Source: Propionispora hippei DSM 15287 | Lineage (GTDB): Bacteria; Bacillota; Negativicutes; Propionisporales; Propionisporaceae | Assembly: GCF_900141835.1 (NCBI RefSeq) | Contig: NZ_FQZD01000010.1 | Coordinates: 1-64,000, forward strand | Length of the DNA: 64,000 bases | Direction: 5' to 3' | Shown here: positions 7,927 through 16,124 of the stretch, one piece after another | How the letters are laid out: each line of letters starts with the position of its first letter | Numbering within the stretch: position 1 is the stretch's first letter | Position numbers and translations under genes: made by a program | The notes under the pieces: generated by a model | Seen by the model: only the letters and a program-made list of their open reading frames with translations | The model's database searches: none | Told to the model about the DNA's origin: nothing

Positions 7927-9495
7927 TTGCGGATAGCTACCAATATGATGAGTTATAATTTCCTGAACAGCCTTAATACATCTCTGGAGCAGCAAAATAA
8001 GCTACAGGAGCAATTGACCGACGGCAGAGCTATTCACCGTCCGTCCGATGATCCGGTAAAAGCTTCACGGGATCTTCGGTATCAGACTAATTTGGGTATT
8101 AACACACAATATACGCAAAATCTCCAGGATGCCCAATCCTGGATGAATACAACGGACGGCGCTATGACTGACTTGAGTTCGGTGATGATTAAACTCAAAG
8201 AATTGGTAGTCAGCGCCGATGATACCAAGCCGCAGGATGCGCTAAATACCATTGGTCATCAGGTTGACGAACTGATCAACCAGGTGGTGCAGCTAGGCAA
8301 TACGCAACTGGGCGACCGCTATGTTTTTGGCGGAGAAAACGACACGACGCAACCCTTTGTGCGGACCACTATCCAAGATCCCCAGTCAGGATTAAGTAAA
8401 GAAGTGGTTGTTTACAACGGAGATGATACCAAATTATCCATGCCGATTAAGAATGGTGCAGCCGATCCTACTCAAGACAGTGTAAATCTGACGGGAGTAG
8501 ATGTTTTCGGCCCGGCGGAAAATACTTTTGGCCGATCCACGTTATCCGTATTGAATCATTTGCTTGATATCAAAAATGAACTTACTAAAACCTCTACCAT
8601 AAGCCAGACTAATTCAAACGGTGGGATTGGGACAGTTGGCGGTACCTATACAGGGGTCGGATACCAAAGTTATAATGTTCGTATTGACAGTGCGCCAGGT
8701 GGAGTAGTAGATGGAGCTTCTGTTTCGATGGATGGCGGCAATACCTGGACAAGTGTGCCGGCGGCTAACCTTACTGTCGGCAGTGCCACGGGTCCGACGG
8801 TTATTGATCTGGGACAGGGGGTTACCTTTAGTATTGCTGCCGGCAGCGGTAATACGGCTCATACTGTGGGCAGCACCGGCGATGTATATTCTTTCCGGGT
8901 GCCCCAGGCAGCACCTACGGTGAAGCAGAGCAATAGCGCCGGCGGAACCGCTACGGTAACGGGTACATATACCAAGACAGAAGCGACAAATTATAGTATC
9001 CGTGTCACAGGGGTAGACACCACCGGTCAGGTTACGGGTGCCGAGTTTACGACAGATCAGGGAACAACCTGGACGGCTGTGCCATCGCTGACGGCAGGAA
9101 ATCCGGCGGTCGTTGGATTAACGAACGGAATTCAACTGAATATTGCTGCCGATGCGGATAACGCTGTTGGGAATACCTACTCCTTCCAGGTGCCGCAGGA
9201 TACCAAGTCGGATGTGAAATGGCTATCCGGCGTGGCGACAAACTACGTGCTGGACGACCACAACATGCAGCTTAAGGCGCAGACCCAGCTAGGCACCCGG
9301 ATGTCGATGTATGAAATGGCTGCCAGTATGATGGCAAATCAAAGTTCGGTTATTCAGACAGATATTGCCAGTAACGGTAGTATTGATATAGCCAAAGCCA
9401 TTACCGATTTTAATACCAGCCAAACCTTGTATCGAGCCGCCTTGGCGGTAGGCGGGCGGATCATGCCGCCGTCGCTGGTGGATTTTCTAAGATAG
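7927..9495 (+). CDS. flgL: Flagellar hook-associated protein 3 (FlgL, HAP3) with two extra domains
   Basis: This 522-residue protein has MRIATNMMSYNFLNSL at the N-terminus and the flagellin-like coiled-coil ends (HRPSDDPVKASRDLRYQ; a C-terminal ITDFNTSQTLYRAAL). FlgL is the second junction protein, on which the filament starts. It is much longer than a typical FlgL of about 300 residues because residues about 222-327 and 328-429 form two tandem beta-rich units. Each begins with an NSxGG...GTYT motif, has TWTxVP in the middle and ends YSFxVPQ. The start is TTG at 7927, with AAGGAG about 10 bases upstream. Both units resemble inserts in FlgK and flagellin. Confidence 0.94.
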   Translation: MRIATNMMSYNFLNSLNTSLEQQNKLQEQLTDGRAIHRPSDDPVKASRDLRYQTNLGINTQYTQNLQDAQSWMNTTDGAMTDLSSVMIKLKELVVSADDTKPQDALNTIGHQVDELINQVVQLGNTQLGDRYVFGGENDTTQPFVRTTIQDPQSGLSKEVVVYNGDDTKLSMPIKNGAADPTQDSVNLTGVDVFGPAENTFGRSTLSVLNHLLDIKNELTKTSTISQTNSNGGIGTVGGTYTGVGYQSYNVRIDSAPGGVVDGASVSMDGGNTWTSVPAANLTVGSATGPTVIDLGQGVTFSIAAGSGNTAHTVGSTGDVYSFRVPQAAPTVKQSNSAGGTATVTGTYTKTEATNYSIRVTGVDTTGQVTGAEFTTDQGTTWTAVPSLTAGNPAVVGLTNGIQLNIAADADNAVGNTYSFQVPQDTKSDVKWLSGVATNYVLDDHNMQLKAQTQLGTRMSMYEMAASMMANQSSVIQTDIASNGSIDIAKAITDFNTSQTLYRAALAVGGRIMPPSLVDFLR

Positions 9496-9525
9496 CCGGC
9501 ACAATGAGCAGGGAGTTGATTATAG

Positions 9526-10086
9526 ATGCTTCAACTCAGGATTTCCCAACAGAATGTTAAAGCCCGGCTGGATATTCAAGACCCTTTTTTGCGGCTGAAA
9601 ACTACCGAAGTGAAGGTTCAGATTTCTTCTGAACCGGTTAAATTGGAACTTAGCCAGCCTGCGGGAGACTTGTCAATTGACCAATATCCCAGCAACTATT
9701 CCCGGGGCAACAGGAACTTTATGGACTTTGACCGGGAAAATGCCAGAAAAGGTATGCAAGCGCTGCAGGATTTTATCGGCAAAATTGCCCGGGAAGGAGT
9801 TATGTTGTCGGAAATTGAACATAAGGGTAACCCCTTAGCGCAATTAGCCAAGGCTGCTCTTCCTTCTAAAATGTCCGATCTTACACTGGCACCGGTGGCC
9901 TCTCCAAACATTCACTATACGCCGCACGAGGCACAGGTCAAAGTGGAACCAGGGCAGCTTTCCATCCAGTTCGTTAACGGCATCGCTGACAGTGAGCTGG
10001 AACGGGGCAGTGTAAATTTGACGATGCTGCAATATCCACAGGTACGTATACAGGTCAGCGATAGCAGCATTAACATGGAAATATAA
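9526..10086 (+). CDS. yviE: DUF6470 family protein (YviE-like)
   Basis: This 186-residue protein opens MLQLRISQQNVKARLDIQD and contains repeated short beta-strand patterns ending in IRIQVSDSSINMEI-like segments. The position between flgL and fliW is the same as yviE in Bacillus, and the N-terminal pattern of alternating hydrophobic residues fits DUF6470. The function is unknown. There is no signal peptide, membrane segment or catalytic motif. Possible roles are assembly or export of filament proteins, suggested only by the conserved neighbourhood. The start is ATG 9526, with GGGAG upstream. Confidence 0.82.
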   Translation: MLQLRISQQNVKARLDIQDPFLRLKTTEVKVQISSEPVKLELSQPAGDLSIDQYPSNYSRGNRNFMDFDRENARKGMQALQDFIGKIAREGVMLSEIEHKGNPLAQLAKAALPSKMSDLTLAPVASPNIHYTPHEAQVKVEPGQLSIQFVNGIADSELERGSVNLTMLQYPQVRIQVSDSSINMEI

Positions 10087-10112
10087 CAGAATTTTACGCG
10101 AGGTGTAATCAT

Positions 10113-10571
10113 ATGCTGGTTCGTTCTACCCGGTTAGGTGATATGGAAATCTCCGAGGAACAAGTTCTTCACTTCCCTTATGGTTTGCCTGGCTTTCTGG
10201 AAGAAAGGGAGTTTGCTTATCTTCCTCATCAAGAAAACAATCCTTTTACATTTTTGCAGTCGATGGCAGAACCCAATTTAACTTTTATTATTGTAGAGCC
10301 CTTTCCTTTTTTTCAGGATTATGAGTTTGAGCTGCCCGATGAACTGGTTCAGGAGCTGGGCTTTAGCGAAAAAAATCCGCCGCAAATCATGAATATTGTC
10401 AGCGTTCCCGACAATCCGGAAGAAATGACGGCCAATCTATTGGCACCGGTAGTGATCAACTGTCAGACCAGGACGGCTATCCAGGTGGTATTGGAAAAGA
10501 CGAAGTATACCACCCGGCACCGGCTCTTTCCGGACGGGTTTGCCAAGCAACCCGGCAAGGAGCGTGAATAA
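10113..10571 (+). CDS. fliW: Flagellar assembly factor FliW
   Basis: This 152-residue protein has FPYGLPGFLEEREFAYL near the N-terminus and NIVSVPDNPEEMTANLLAPVVIN toward the C-terminus, both diagnostic for FliW. FliW binds flagellin monomers and, when free, binds CsrA and prevents it from blocking flagellin translation. The gene is two bases from csrA, the usual pairing. With the CsrA-type sites in the flagellin leader (14432-14470), the whole three-part switch is encoded within 6 kb. The start is ATG 10113, after GCGAGGTG. Confidence 0.96.
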   Translation: MLVRSTRLGDMEISEEQVLHFPYGLPGFLEEREFAYLPHQENNPFTFLQSMAEPNLTFIIVEPFPFFQDYEFELPDELVQELGFSEKNPPQIMNIVSVPDNPEEMTANLLAPVVINCQTRTAIQVVLEKTKYTTRHRLFPDGFAKQPGKERE

Positions 10572-10573
10572 AC

Positions 10574-10807
10574 ATGTTGGCGCTTACACGCAAAGCGGGG
10601 GAACGGATTGTCATCGGTGATAGCATTGTGATTACCATTGTGGACATCAAGGGAGATAATATCCGGATTGGCATCGATGCTCCCAGGGATGTGAAAATAT
10701 ACCGGGGTGAAATCTATGATTCCATCGTTATGGAAAATCAGCAGGCGGCCGCACCGGCCAAGGCTGAAATCATAGATGTGTTAAAGGAGCTGAAGGTAAA
10801 GGGCTAG
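10574..10807 (+). CDS. csrA: Carbon storage/translational regulator CsrA
   Basis: This 77-residue protein begins MLALTRKAGERIVIGDSI, with the RNA-contact strand GDNIRIGIDAPRDVKIYR, as in all CsrA proteins. As a dimer it binds GGA motifs in mRNA leaders, commonly over the ribosome site. In organisms with fliW next to it, the main known target is flagellin mRNA. The C-terminal tail (ENQQAAAPAKAEIIDVLKELKVKG) is slightly longer than in enterics, which is usual for FliW-type CsrA and includes the region that contacts FliW. Confidence 0.97.
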   Translation: MLALTRKAGERIVIGDSIVITIVDIKGDNIRIGIDAPRDVKIYRGEIYDSIVMENQQAAAPAKAEIIDVLKELKVKG

Positions 10808-10851
10808 CTCTTGCGCAGAGAGTAAGGCTTAAACGGGGGGAGAGGTCGATT

Positions 10852-11268
10852 GTGGATATTAAAGGATATTCATCAGCGGCAGCTGTTGCAACGGCTATGT
10901 GGCCTGCGGTGAATGCGCAGCCGTTGCAACAGGATGTAACGGCTGTGGTAAAGACTCCGGATGTGGTAGTTACTGCTGTAAATGGTTCTGAGACGACAAG
11001 TAACGATCAGGCAACAAATAAGGATGAGAATAAGGATCAGCTAAGTAAAAAGAATGTGGAAGAAATCACGGACGGACTTAATGATTTTATGCAGTCCATC
11101 AATACGGATTTGCGTTTTGTGTTGCATCGAAAAACCGATCAGTTAATGGTGCAGGTGGTGGACACCAAAACGAACAAAGTCCTGAGAGAAGCGCCGCCCA
11201 AAGAACTATTGGATACTTTGGCGAAGATTCGTGATTTGGTGGGGGCTTTACTGGATAAGAAGGCCTAA
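10852..11268 (+). CDS. flaG: FlaG family flagellar protein
   Basis: In this 138-residue protein, the last 75 residues (VEEITDGLNDFMQSINTDL, FVLHRKTDQLMVQVVD, VLREAPPKELLDTLAKI) form the FlaG domain. The first 60 residues are low-complexity and probably unfolded. FlaG affects filament length and is generally found before fliD, as here. The start is GTG 10852, preceded by a GGGGGGAGAGG ribosome site. Its precise biochemical role is not known. Confidence 0.9.
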   Translation: MDIKGYSSAAAVATAMWPAVNAQPLQQDVTAVVKTPDVVVTAVNGSETTSNDQATNKDENKDQLSKKNVEEITDGLNDFMQSINTDLRFVLHRKTDQLMVQVVDTKTNKVLREAPPKELLDTLAKIRDLVGALLDKKA

Positions 11269-11299
11269 TGCAGTTTTTTTACACGAGGAGGTGTAAGTT

Positions 11300-13498
11300 A
11301 TGTCAAGCGGTGTAAGTGGAACGAGCAGCAACGTAATGCGTACCTACGGTCTTAGCGGTTCAGGCATTGATGTTGACTCTATGGTGCAAAAGCTGATGAC
11401 TGCTGCCCGGCAGCCCTATACAAAACTGGAACAGCAGCAGACGATTCTGGGGTGGAAAAAGGAAGCTTATAATACGCTGGCGACCAGCGTTGATACCTTC
11501 CGGAATCAGAAGGTATTCAATTTTCAGATGAAAAGCACTTTGGCGCCCAAAACGGTTGCTGCCAGCAATAGTTCGGTAGTGTCGGTTACGGCTACCGGGG
11601 ATGCTGCCAATGTAAACCACAGTATTAAAGTTACACAACTGGCCAGCGGTGTAACCCAGAGCAGTACGGCTAAAATCACTACGGGAAATAGCAAAAGCAC
11701 GTTGGCTTCGCAATTTGGTGTTAGCGGAACCTTTGCCGTTAACATTAATGGTAAGTCAATTACGGTCAATTCTTCGCAAAGCATTAATGATCTGGTTAGC
11801 TCCATTAATAAGGCCGGCGCGGGAGTTACGGCCACGTATGATGCTACCCAGGACCGGTTTTTCCTATATACCAATACTACGGGCTCCAGTGCAGCCATTG
11901 ACTTTAGTGGCAGCAGTCAACAGGGATTGAACTTTATTACCAATAATCTGAAACTGAGCGCAGTCTCCAATGTTACCAATGCCGGAATCGGCAGCGCCGG
12001 AACGGTGGGATTTTCCGATACAGCGGCGTTAGCCGGGCAGTTTAACGGACTGGCAGGCAGCTTTACCTTAAAGGTGGGAGTGGGAACCGCACAGGCCAGT
12101 ATCCTGGTAGATACCGCTAAGACATCACTGAATGATATTGTGACGCAGATCAACAATATCAAGGATAGTAATGGCAATCAAGCGGTAAGCGCCGGCATGG
12201 ATGCGAACGGGATTTTTTCGATAAAAGCCTTGACTACGGAACCGGTTAGTTTGGCTGGCAGTGATACTGCCGCAATTAATTTTTTGAAAAACCAGTTAAA
12301 GCTGGGCAGTATTGCAGATGATTCAACGCCAATCACAGAAACTGGTGTTAATAGTAGTGATACGGTGGGCTTTAATCAAAATGCCAGTTTGAGCAGTACC
12401 TTAGGATGGCCGAGTACGTTTACATTGAATTTGTCTGACGGTACCACAACAAAATCATTGACGATTGATGCGACAACAACGTCCATGTCTAGCTTTCTTA
12501 GTCAAATCAACTCACTCACCGGTGCTGACGGGAAACAGCTGGCTATTGCCAGCTTTGAGCATGGCAAGTTTACTCTTAAATCATACAGCGGGGATAAGCA
12601 ACTGGATTTATCCGGCAGTGATTCGGGTGCTCTTAGCTTTATGACCAATGCATTGAAACTGGTCAATCAAAACGGACAGGATGCTCAGGCTGTTCTCGAT
12701 GGTGTAGCTATAACTCAGTCCACTAATAAATTTACAGTCGCTAATGTCACTTACAATTTATTGGGAACCGGTACTTCTACGGTCAATATTGCTAATGATA
12801 TTGATAAGATTATCAGCAGTGTAAAGACCTTCATTGATGATTACAATACCTTGCTAAGTGCAGTTAATACCAAAGTCAGTGAAACCTACGATTCGGACTA
12901 TCAACCGTTAAGTGATGATCAGAAAAAAGCTATGAGTGATGATGATATTTCGGCCTGGACGACAAAAGCTAAGACAGGTCTGCTGCATAATGATTCCATT
13001 TTAAAGCCTATGGCGGAAGCTATGCGAAGTGCATTTTCATCTTCCGTTTCCGGCTTAACCGGCCAATACAAAAGTGCCGCCAGTATTGGCATTGCCACAG
13101 GCGTGGACTGGACGGAAAAAGGGAAACTATATGTGGCTGAGGATACGTTACGCTCCGCTTTGGAAAAAGACCCTGATGTGGTCTATAAAATTTTTGGCAC
13201 CACTGGCTCAAACACCAATGAGAATGGGATAGCTGTCCGACTGAGCAGTATTTTAAAAGATGCCAGCTCAGAAATTGTTAAGCAGGCGGGAGCTAGTACA
13301 TCAACCTCCTTAACGAATGATATCACCAGTGTCTTGGGGAAACAAAATAAAGAATTAACTACGAATATGACAGCGCTGAATAAAAAACTGGTTGCTCAGG
13401 AAAATCAGTATTATTCTCAGTTTAACGCGATGGAACAAGCGCTGAGTAAATTGAGCCAGCAGACTAGTTATCTATCATCTCTGTTAGGCAACAGCTAA
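11300..13498 (+). CDS. fliD: Flagellar hook-associated protein 2 / filament cap FliD, enlarged by repeats
   Basis: This 732-residue protein is clearly longer than common FliD proteins of about 450-550. The N-terminal domain (GLSGSGIDVDSMVQKLM, QTILGWKKEAYNTL) and the C-terminal domain (GIATGVDWTEKGKLYV, then a long coiled coil to SYLSSLLG) are standard. Between them, residues about 131-228, 229-346 and 350-464 are three related units. Each holds a GxFxLxV-type strand, an (S/T)xxDxVxxIN helix and an AxxFxxNxLKL end. FliD caps the growing filament and folds arriving flagellin. The extra units probably enlarge the outward-facing D2/D3 part of the cap. The start is ATG 11300, after GAGGAGGTG. Confidence 0.93.
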   Translation: MSSGVSGTSSNVMRTYGLSGSGIDVDSMVQKLMTAARQPYTKLEQQQTILGWKKEAYNTLATSVDTFRNQKVFNFQMKSTLAPKTVAASNSSVVSVTATGDAANVNHSIKVTQLASGVTQSSTAKITTGNSKSTLASQFGVSGTFAVNINGKSITVNSSQSINDLVSSINKAGAGVTATYDATQDRFFLYTNTTGSSAAIDFSGSSQQGLNFITNNLKLSAVSNVTNAGIGSAGTVGFSDTAALAGQFNGLAGSFTLKVGVGTAQASILVDTAKTSLNDIVTQINNIKDSNGNQAVSAGMDANGIFSIKALTTEPVSLAGSDTAAINFLKNQLKLGSIADDSTPITETGVNSSDTVGFNQNASLSSTLGWPSTFTLNLSDGTTTKSLTIDATTTSMSSFLSQINSLTGADGKQLAIASFEHGKFTLKSYSGDKQLDLSGSDSGALSFMTNALKLVNQNGQDAQAVLDGVAITQSTNKFTVANVTYNLLGTGTSTVNIANDIDKIISSVKTFIDDYNTLLSAVNTKVSETYDSDYQPLSDDQKKAMSDDDISAWTTKAKTGLLHNDSILKPMAEAMRSAFSSSVSGLTGQYKSAASIGIATGVDWTEKGKLYVAEDTLRSALEKDPDVVYKIFGTTGSNTNENGIAVRLSSILKDASSEIVKQAGASTSTSLTNDITSVLGKQNKELTTNMTALNKKLVAQENQYYSQFNAMEQALSKLSQQTSYLSSLLGNS

Positions 13499-13535
13499 AC
13501 AGATTTTTGAGGAATAGAAGTAAGGGGGATTTAGC

Positions 13536-13928
13536 ATGAATGCAGCCAATATGGCTAATGTGTACAAGCAGCAGCAAATTATGACGGCATCGCCGGAAGA
13601 ACTGACCTTAATGCTATATAACGGCGCCATCCGGTTTGTTACTGAGAGCATTCAGGCGATTGGGCAAAAGGATATAGAAAAGGCGCATAGGAAGAATATG
13701 CGGGCTCAGGATATTGTGCGGGAATTGATGACATCCACCGATACGCAGTATGAAATTTCCCATGACTGGCTACGGCTGGAAGAGTATATCCTGTATCGGT
13801 TGGTTCAAGGAAATATCCAGAAAGATGTTGAACAGTTGGAAGAGGCTAAAAAGCTGTTGACTGAATTTCGCGATACCTGGGTGGAGGTCATCAAACAAGT
13901 GCGTCAGGCGAAAGCAGTAGGCAAGTGA
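13536..13928 (+). CDS. fliS: Flagellin export chaperone FliS
   Basis: This 130-residue helical protein has YKQQQIMTASPEELTLMLYN near the N-terminus, the FliS signature. FliS binds the C-terminus of flagellin in the cytoplasm, prevents early polymerisation and hands it to the export gate. It is encoded directly after fliD and one base before the FliT-like gene. The start is ATG 13536, with AAGGGGG upstream. Confidence 0.95.
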   Translation: MNAANMANVYKQQQIMTASPEELTLMLYNGAIRFVTESIQAIGQKDIEKAHRKNMRAQDIVRELMTSTDTQYEISHDWLRLEEYILYRLVQGNIQKDVEQLEEAKKLLTEFRDTWVEVIKQVRQAKAVGK

Positions 13929-13929
13929 A

Positions 13930-14265
13930 ATGAACGACGAAGAATTGCAGGCCAAGTGGCAGGATTACCTGTTCTTGACCGAAGAAATGAAGAAGTTTCT
14001 GCAAAAAAATGACCTGGATATGTTTTTATCCCTGCTGGATCAGCGTGAAATGTTACAAATTGAGCTGCAAAAGGTACAAGAGAATCATCCCTTTTATGCT
14101 TCTTCTGAAGGAAAAAGTTTGTTGCAGAAAATACAACAAGCCAACCAAGCTATGATGATGGCCTTTCAGATGGTTTTTAACGGCTTGCGCAACAGGGAAA
14201 ACATTTCTCAGGCCTATGAAGGGGTGTCAAGCTTTACCGGTACGTTTCTGAATCGAAATACATAG
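13930..14265 (+). CDS. FliT-like small flagellar chaperone
   Basis: This 111-residue protein is predicted all-helical (LQAKWQDYLFLTEEMKKFLQ; LSLLDQREMLQIELQK). The position immediately after fliS, the size and the coiled-coil pattern are those of FliT-type chaperones, which bind FliD. Sequence conservation in this family is low, so the name rests mainly on position. No metal or catalytic motif is seen. The start is ATG 13930, one base after the fliS stop. Confidence 0.7.
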   Translation: MNDEELQAKWQDYLFLTEEMKKFLQKNDLDMFLSLLDQREMLQIELQKVQENHPFYASSEGKSLLQKIQQANQAMMMAFQMVFNGLRNRENISQAYEGVSSFTGTFLNRNT

Positions 14266-14334
14266 TACCTTGCATCGCGCAACACTATCCGTCAGATTTT
14301 TCAAAGAAACTACAAGTTTTTTCATTTTGTCTAT

Positions 14335-14362
14335 TAATATACTGGACAAGTATTACGATAAC
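14335..14362 (+). promoter_or_regulatory. Candidate sigma-28 promoter of flagellin
   Basis: TAAT at 14335-14338, 16 bases, then ACGATAAC at 14355-14362, close to the sigma-D -35/-10 pair. It lies about 120 bases before the flagellin ATG and shares layout with the candidate before flgM (5194-5221). The start of transcription would fall near 14368, giving a leader of about 110 bases. Confidence 0.6.
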
Positions 14363-14380
14363 TATAGTAGGGTTACCAAT

Positions 14381-14470
14381 GCAGCTTTTAACACAACCGG
14401 CCGGGGTGGCTAAAAGCTGCTTAAGTAAAATTTTGGGCATGGATGCCCAAAGTATAAAAAATCAGGGAGG
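14381..14470 (+). promoter_or_regulatory. Flagellin mRNA leader with hairpins and CsrA-type GGA sites
   Basis: Hairpin 1 (14381-14420) has a 10-bp stem GCAGCTTTTA/TAAAAGCTGC. Hairpin 2 (14432-14451) has a 7-bp stem TTTGGGC/GCCCAAA closing the hexaloop ATGGAT, so a GGA is displayed in the loop, the preferred CsrA site. The ribosome site GGGAGGA (14465-14471) holds a second GGA. Paired sites, one in a loop and one over the ribosome site, are how CsrA represses hag in Bacillus. With fliW and csrA nearby, CsrA repression here is a strong inference. Confidence 0.65.
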
Positions 14471-14479
14471 AATATCAAC

Positions 14480-15976
14480 ATGATTATCAATCACAATCTT
14501 TCAGCTATCAATACGTTGAATGCATTGGGCAAGAATACCCAGGCAACCAGCAAATCCTTGCAGAAACTGTCCACCGGTTACCGCATTAACGGCGCTTCCG
14601 ATGACGCTGCAGGTCTTGCTATCTCAGAAAAAATGAGAGGCCAGATCAGCGGCTTGAAACAGGCTTCTTCCAATGCGCAGGACGGCATTTCCTTACTGCA
14701 AACGGCAGAAGGCGGCTTGGACCAAACTCATAGCATTCTGCAAAGAATGAGAGAATTGGCAGTACAATCGTCTTCCGATACTAATACTGCCGATGACCGT
14801 CAAAAGATCCAAGGCGAAGTGGACCAGTTGGCTAAAGAAATCAGCCGTATTTCCAATACGACTGAGTTCAATACCCAGAACCTGTTGGCCGGTGGCTTAA
14901 GCGATACGTTCCATATCGGTGCTAATGCCAATCAGAACATAGCAGTTTCGGTCAGCGCTATGGATGCTCAAACTTTAGGTGTTGCAGGCAATGTTGTTAC
15001 GGCAGCTTCGGTTAAGAATAATTCCGGCGCCACTGCTACTGTTAACATTTCCAATGTATCTAGGAGTTTGGATGACAAGAAAAAATATGATGTTAAATTA
15101 ATCAGTAACACAGCAGCTACTATTAGCATTGGTAAAACACAAACTTATAAGAATGCAGGGTCGGCAGCAAGTATAACCCTTGTAGGTGTTGACGGATACA
15201 CCGGTACAACGGATGCGAACTACTTGGTCAAAGTTGCCAGTGTTAGTACAACAGCCACTGCAGTTAACAGTATTTCTTACTCTACCGATAATGGTGTTAG
15301 CTGGACAACAGTAAACGGAACCTTCACGGCTACCAGTGGTGTGTCTGTTAACGGTATCGGTATTAAGTTTGGCGCGGCTACTGTTGCGGCTGGTGATACA
15401 TTTGCTTTCAGCGTGAAAGCTGCCCAGACAACCTTCCAACTTCAACAGGGTGGTGCGAATATCGGTTCTAACGTTACCGTACACAAGGGCGATACCAGCG
15501 TGGTGATTGGTGATACCAATTTGGATAAGACTGTGACTCTGGCTTTTGACAGCAAACTGGTAGGCAGCAGAAGTTCAGCTGCTACGGCTAGCTTTGTTGC
15601 TAAATCGACGGTTTCAACAGCTGCTGTTCTTAACAACAAGGATGTAGCAGTCAATGCTCAGGTACAGGCCGGTATCAATGTCAGCACCCAGGCCAATGCC
15701 AATAAGGCGATTACTGCCATTGACAAGGCAATCAACTCTGTATCGGCTCAGCGTTCGCAGCTTGGCGCTTATCAAAACCGCTTGACCAATACGATTGACA
15801 ACCTGAATACTTCGAACGAAAACATTACTGCATCGGAAGCTCGCATCCGCGATGTAGATATGTCTTCCGAAATGATGACTTACCAGAAGAACAACATTCT
15901 GCAACAAGCTGCTACGGCGATGCTTGCCAAAGCAAACCAACAGCCGCAATCGGTTCTTCAATTGCTGCAAGGCTAA
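14480..15976 (+). CDS. hag: Flagellin
   Basis: This 498-residue protein has MIINHNLSAINTLNALGKN and GYRINGASDDAAGLAISEKM at the N-terminus and EARIRDVDMSSEMMTYQKNN plus QQPQSVLQLLQG at the end, the conserved D0/D1 coiled coils. The middle (about residues 165-410) is the exposed variable part. Residues about 210-317 hold a beta-rich unit with YSTDNGVSWTTV and AAGDTFAFSV, like those in FlgK and FlgL. The middle is rich in Ser and Thr, so it has many potential O-glycosylation positions, and glycosyltransferase genes follow directly. Transcription ends at the terminator at 15992-16026, so it is probably the last gene of the flagellar unit. Confidence 0.97.
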   Translation: MIINHNLSAINTLNALGKNTQATSKSLQKLSTGYRINGASDDAAGLAISEKMRGQISGLKQASSNAQDGISLLQTAEGGLDQTHSILQRMRELAVQSSSDTNTADDRQKIQGEVDQLAKEISRISNTTEFNTQNLLAGGLSDTFHIGANANQNIAVSVSAMDAQTLGVAGNVVTAASVKNNSGATATVNISNVSRSLDDKKKYDVKLISNTAATISIGKTQTYKNAGSAASITLVGVDGYTGTTDANYLVKVASVSTTATAVNSISYSTDNGVSWTTVNGTFTATSGVSVNGIGIKFGAATVAAGDTFAFSVKAAQTTFQLQQGGANIGSNVTVHKGDTSVVIGDTNLDKTVTLAFDSKLVGSRSSAATASFVAKSTVSTAAVLNNKDVAVNAQVQAGINVSTQANANKAITAIDKAINSVSAQRSQLGAYQNRLTNTIDNLNTSNENITASEARIRDVDMSSEMMTYQKNNILQQAATAMLAKANQQPQSVLQLLQG

Positions 15977-15991
15977 GATGGTACAACTTAA

Positions 15992-16026
15992 GAGAGACTC
16001 TGGAATTTTCCAGAGTCTCTTTTTTA
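15992..16026 (+). terminator. Rho-independent terminator after flagellin
   Basis: The 11-bp stem AGAGACTCTGG/CCAGAGTCTCT, 6-base loop and following T run lie 13 bases after the flagellin stop. Confidence 0.93.
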
Positions 16027-16124
16027 AATCTAGAACTAAAGGGATTGCAGGTTATATAGAGAATTATAAAGTAGTTTTGTATATAGTTTGTAAATAATCA
16101 ATACATGTCTCGGGAGGCTTTTTT

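Noticed and set aside
15098-15484. Minus-strand open frame in the flagellin variable region
   Set aside because: It is a shadow of a Thr/Ser/Ala-rich coding sequence; it has no start signals and no known family.
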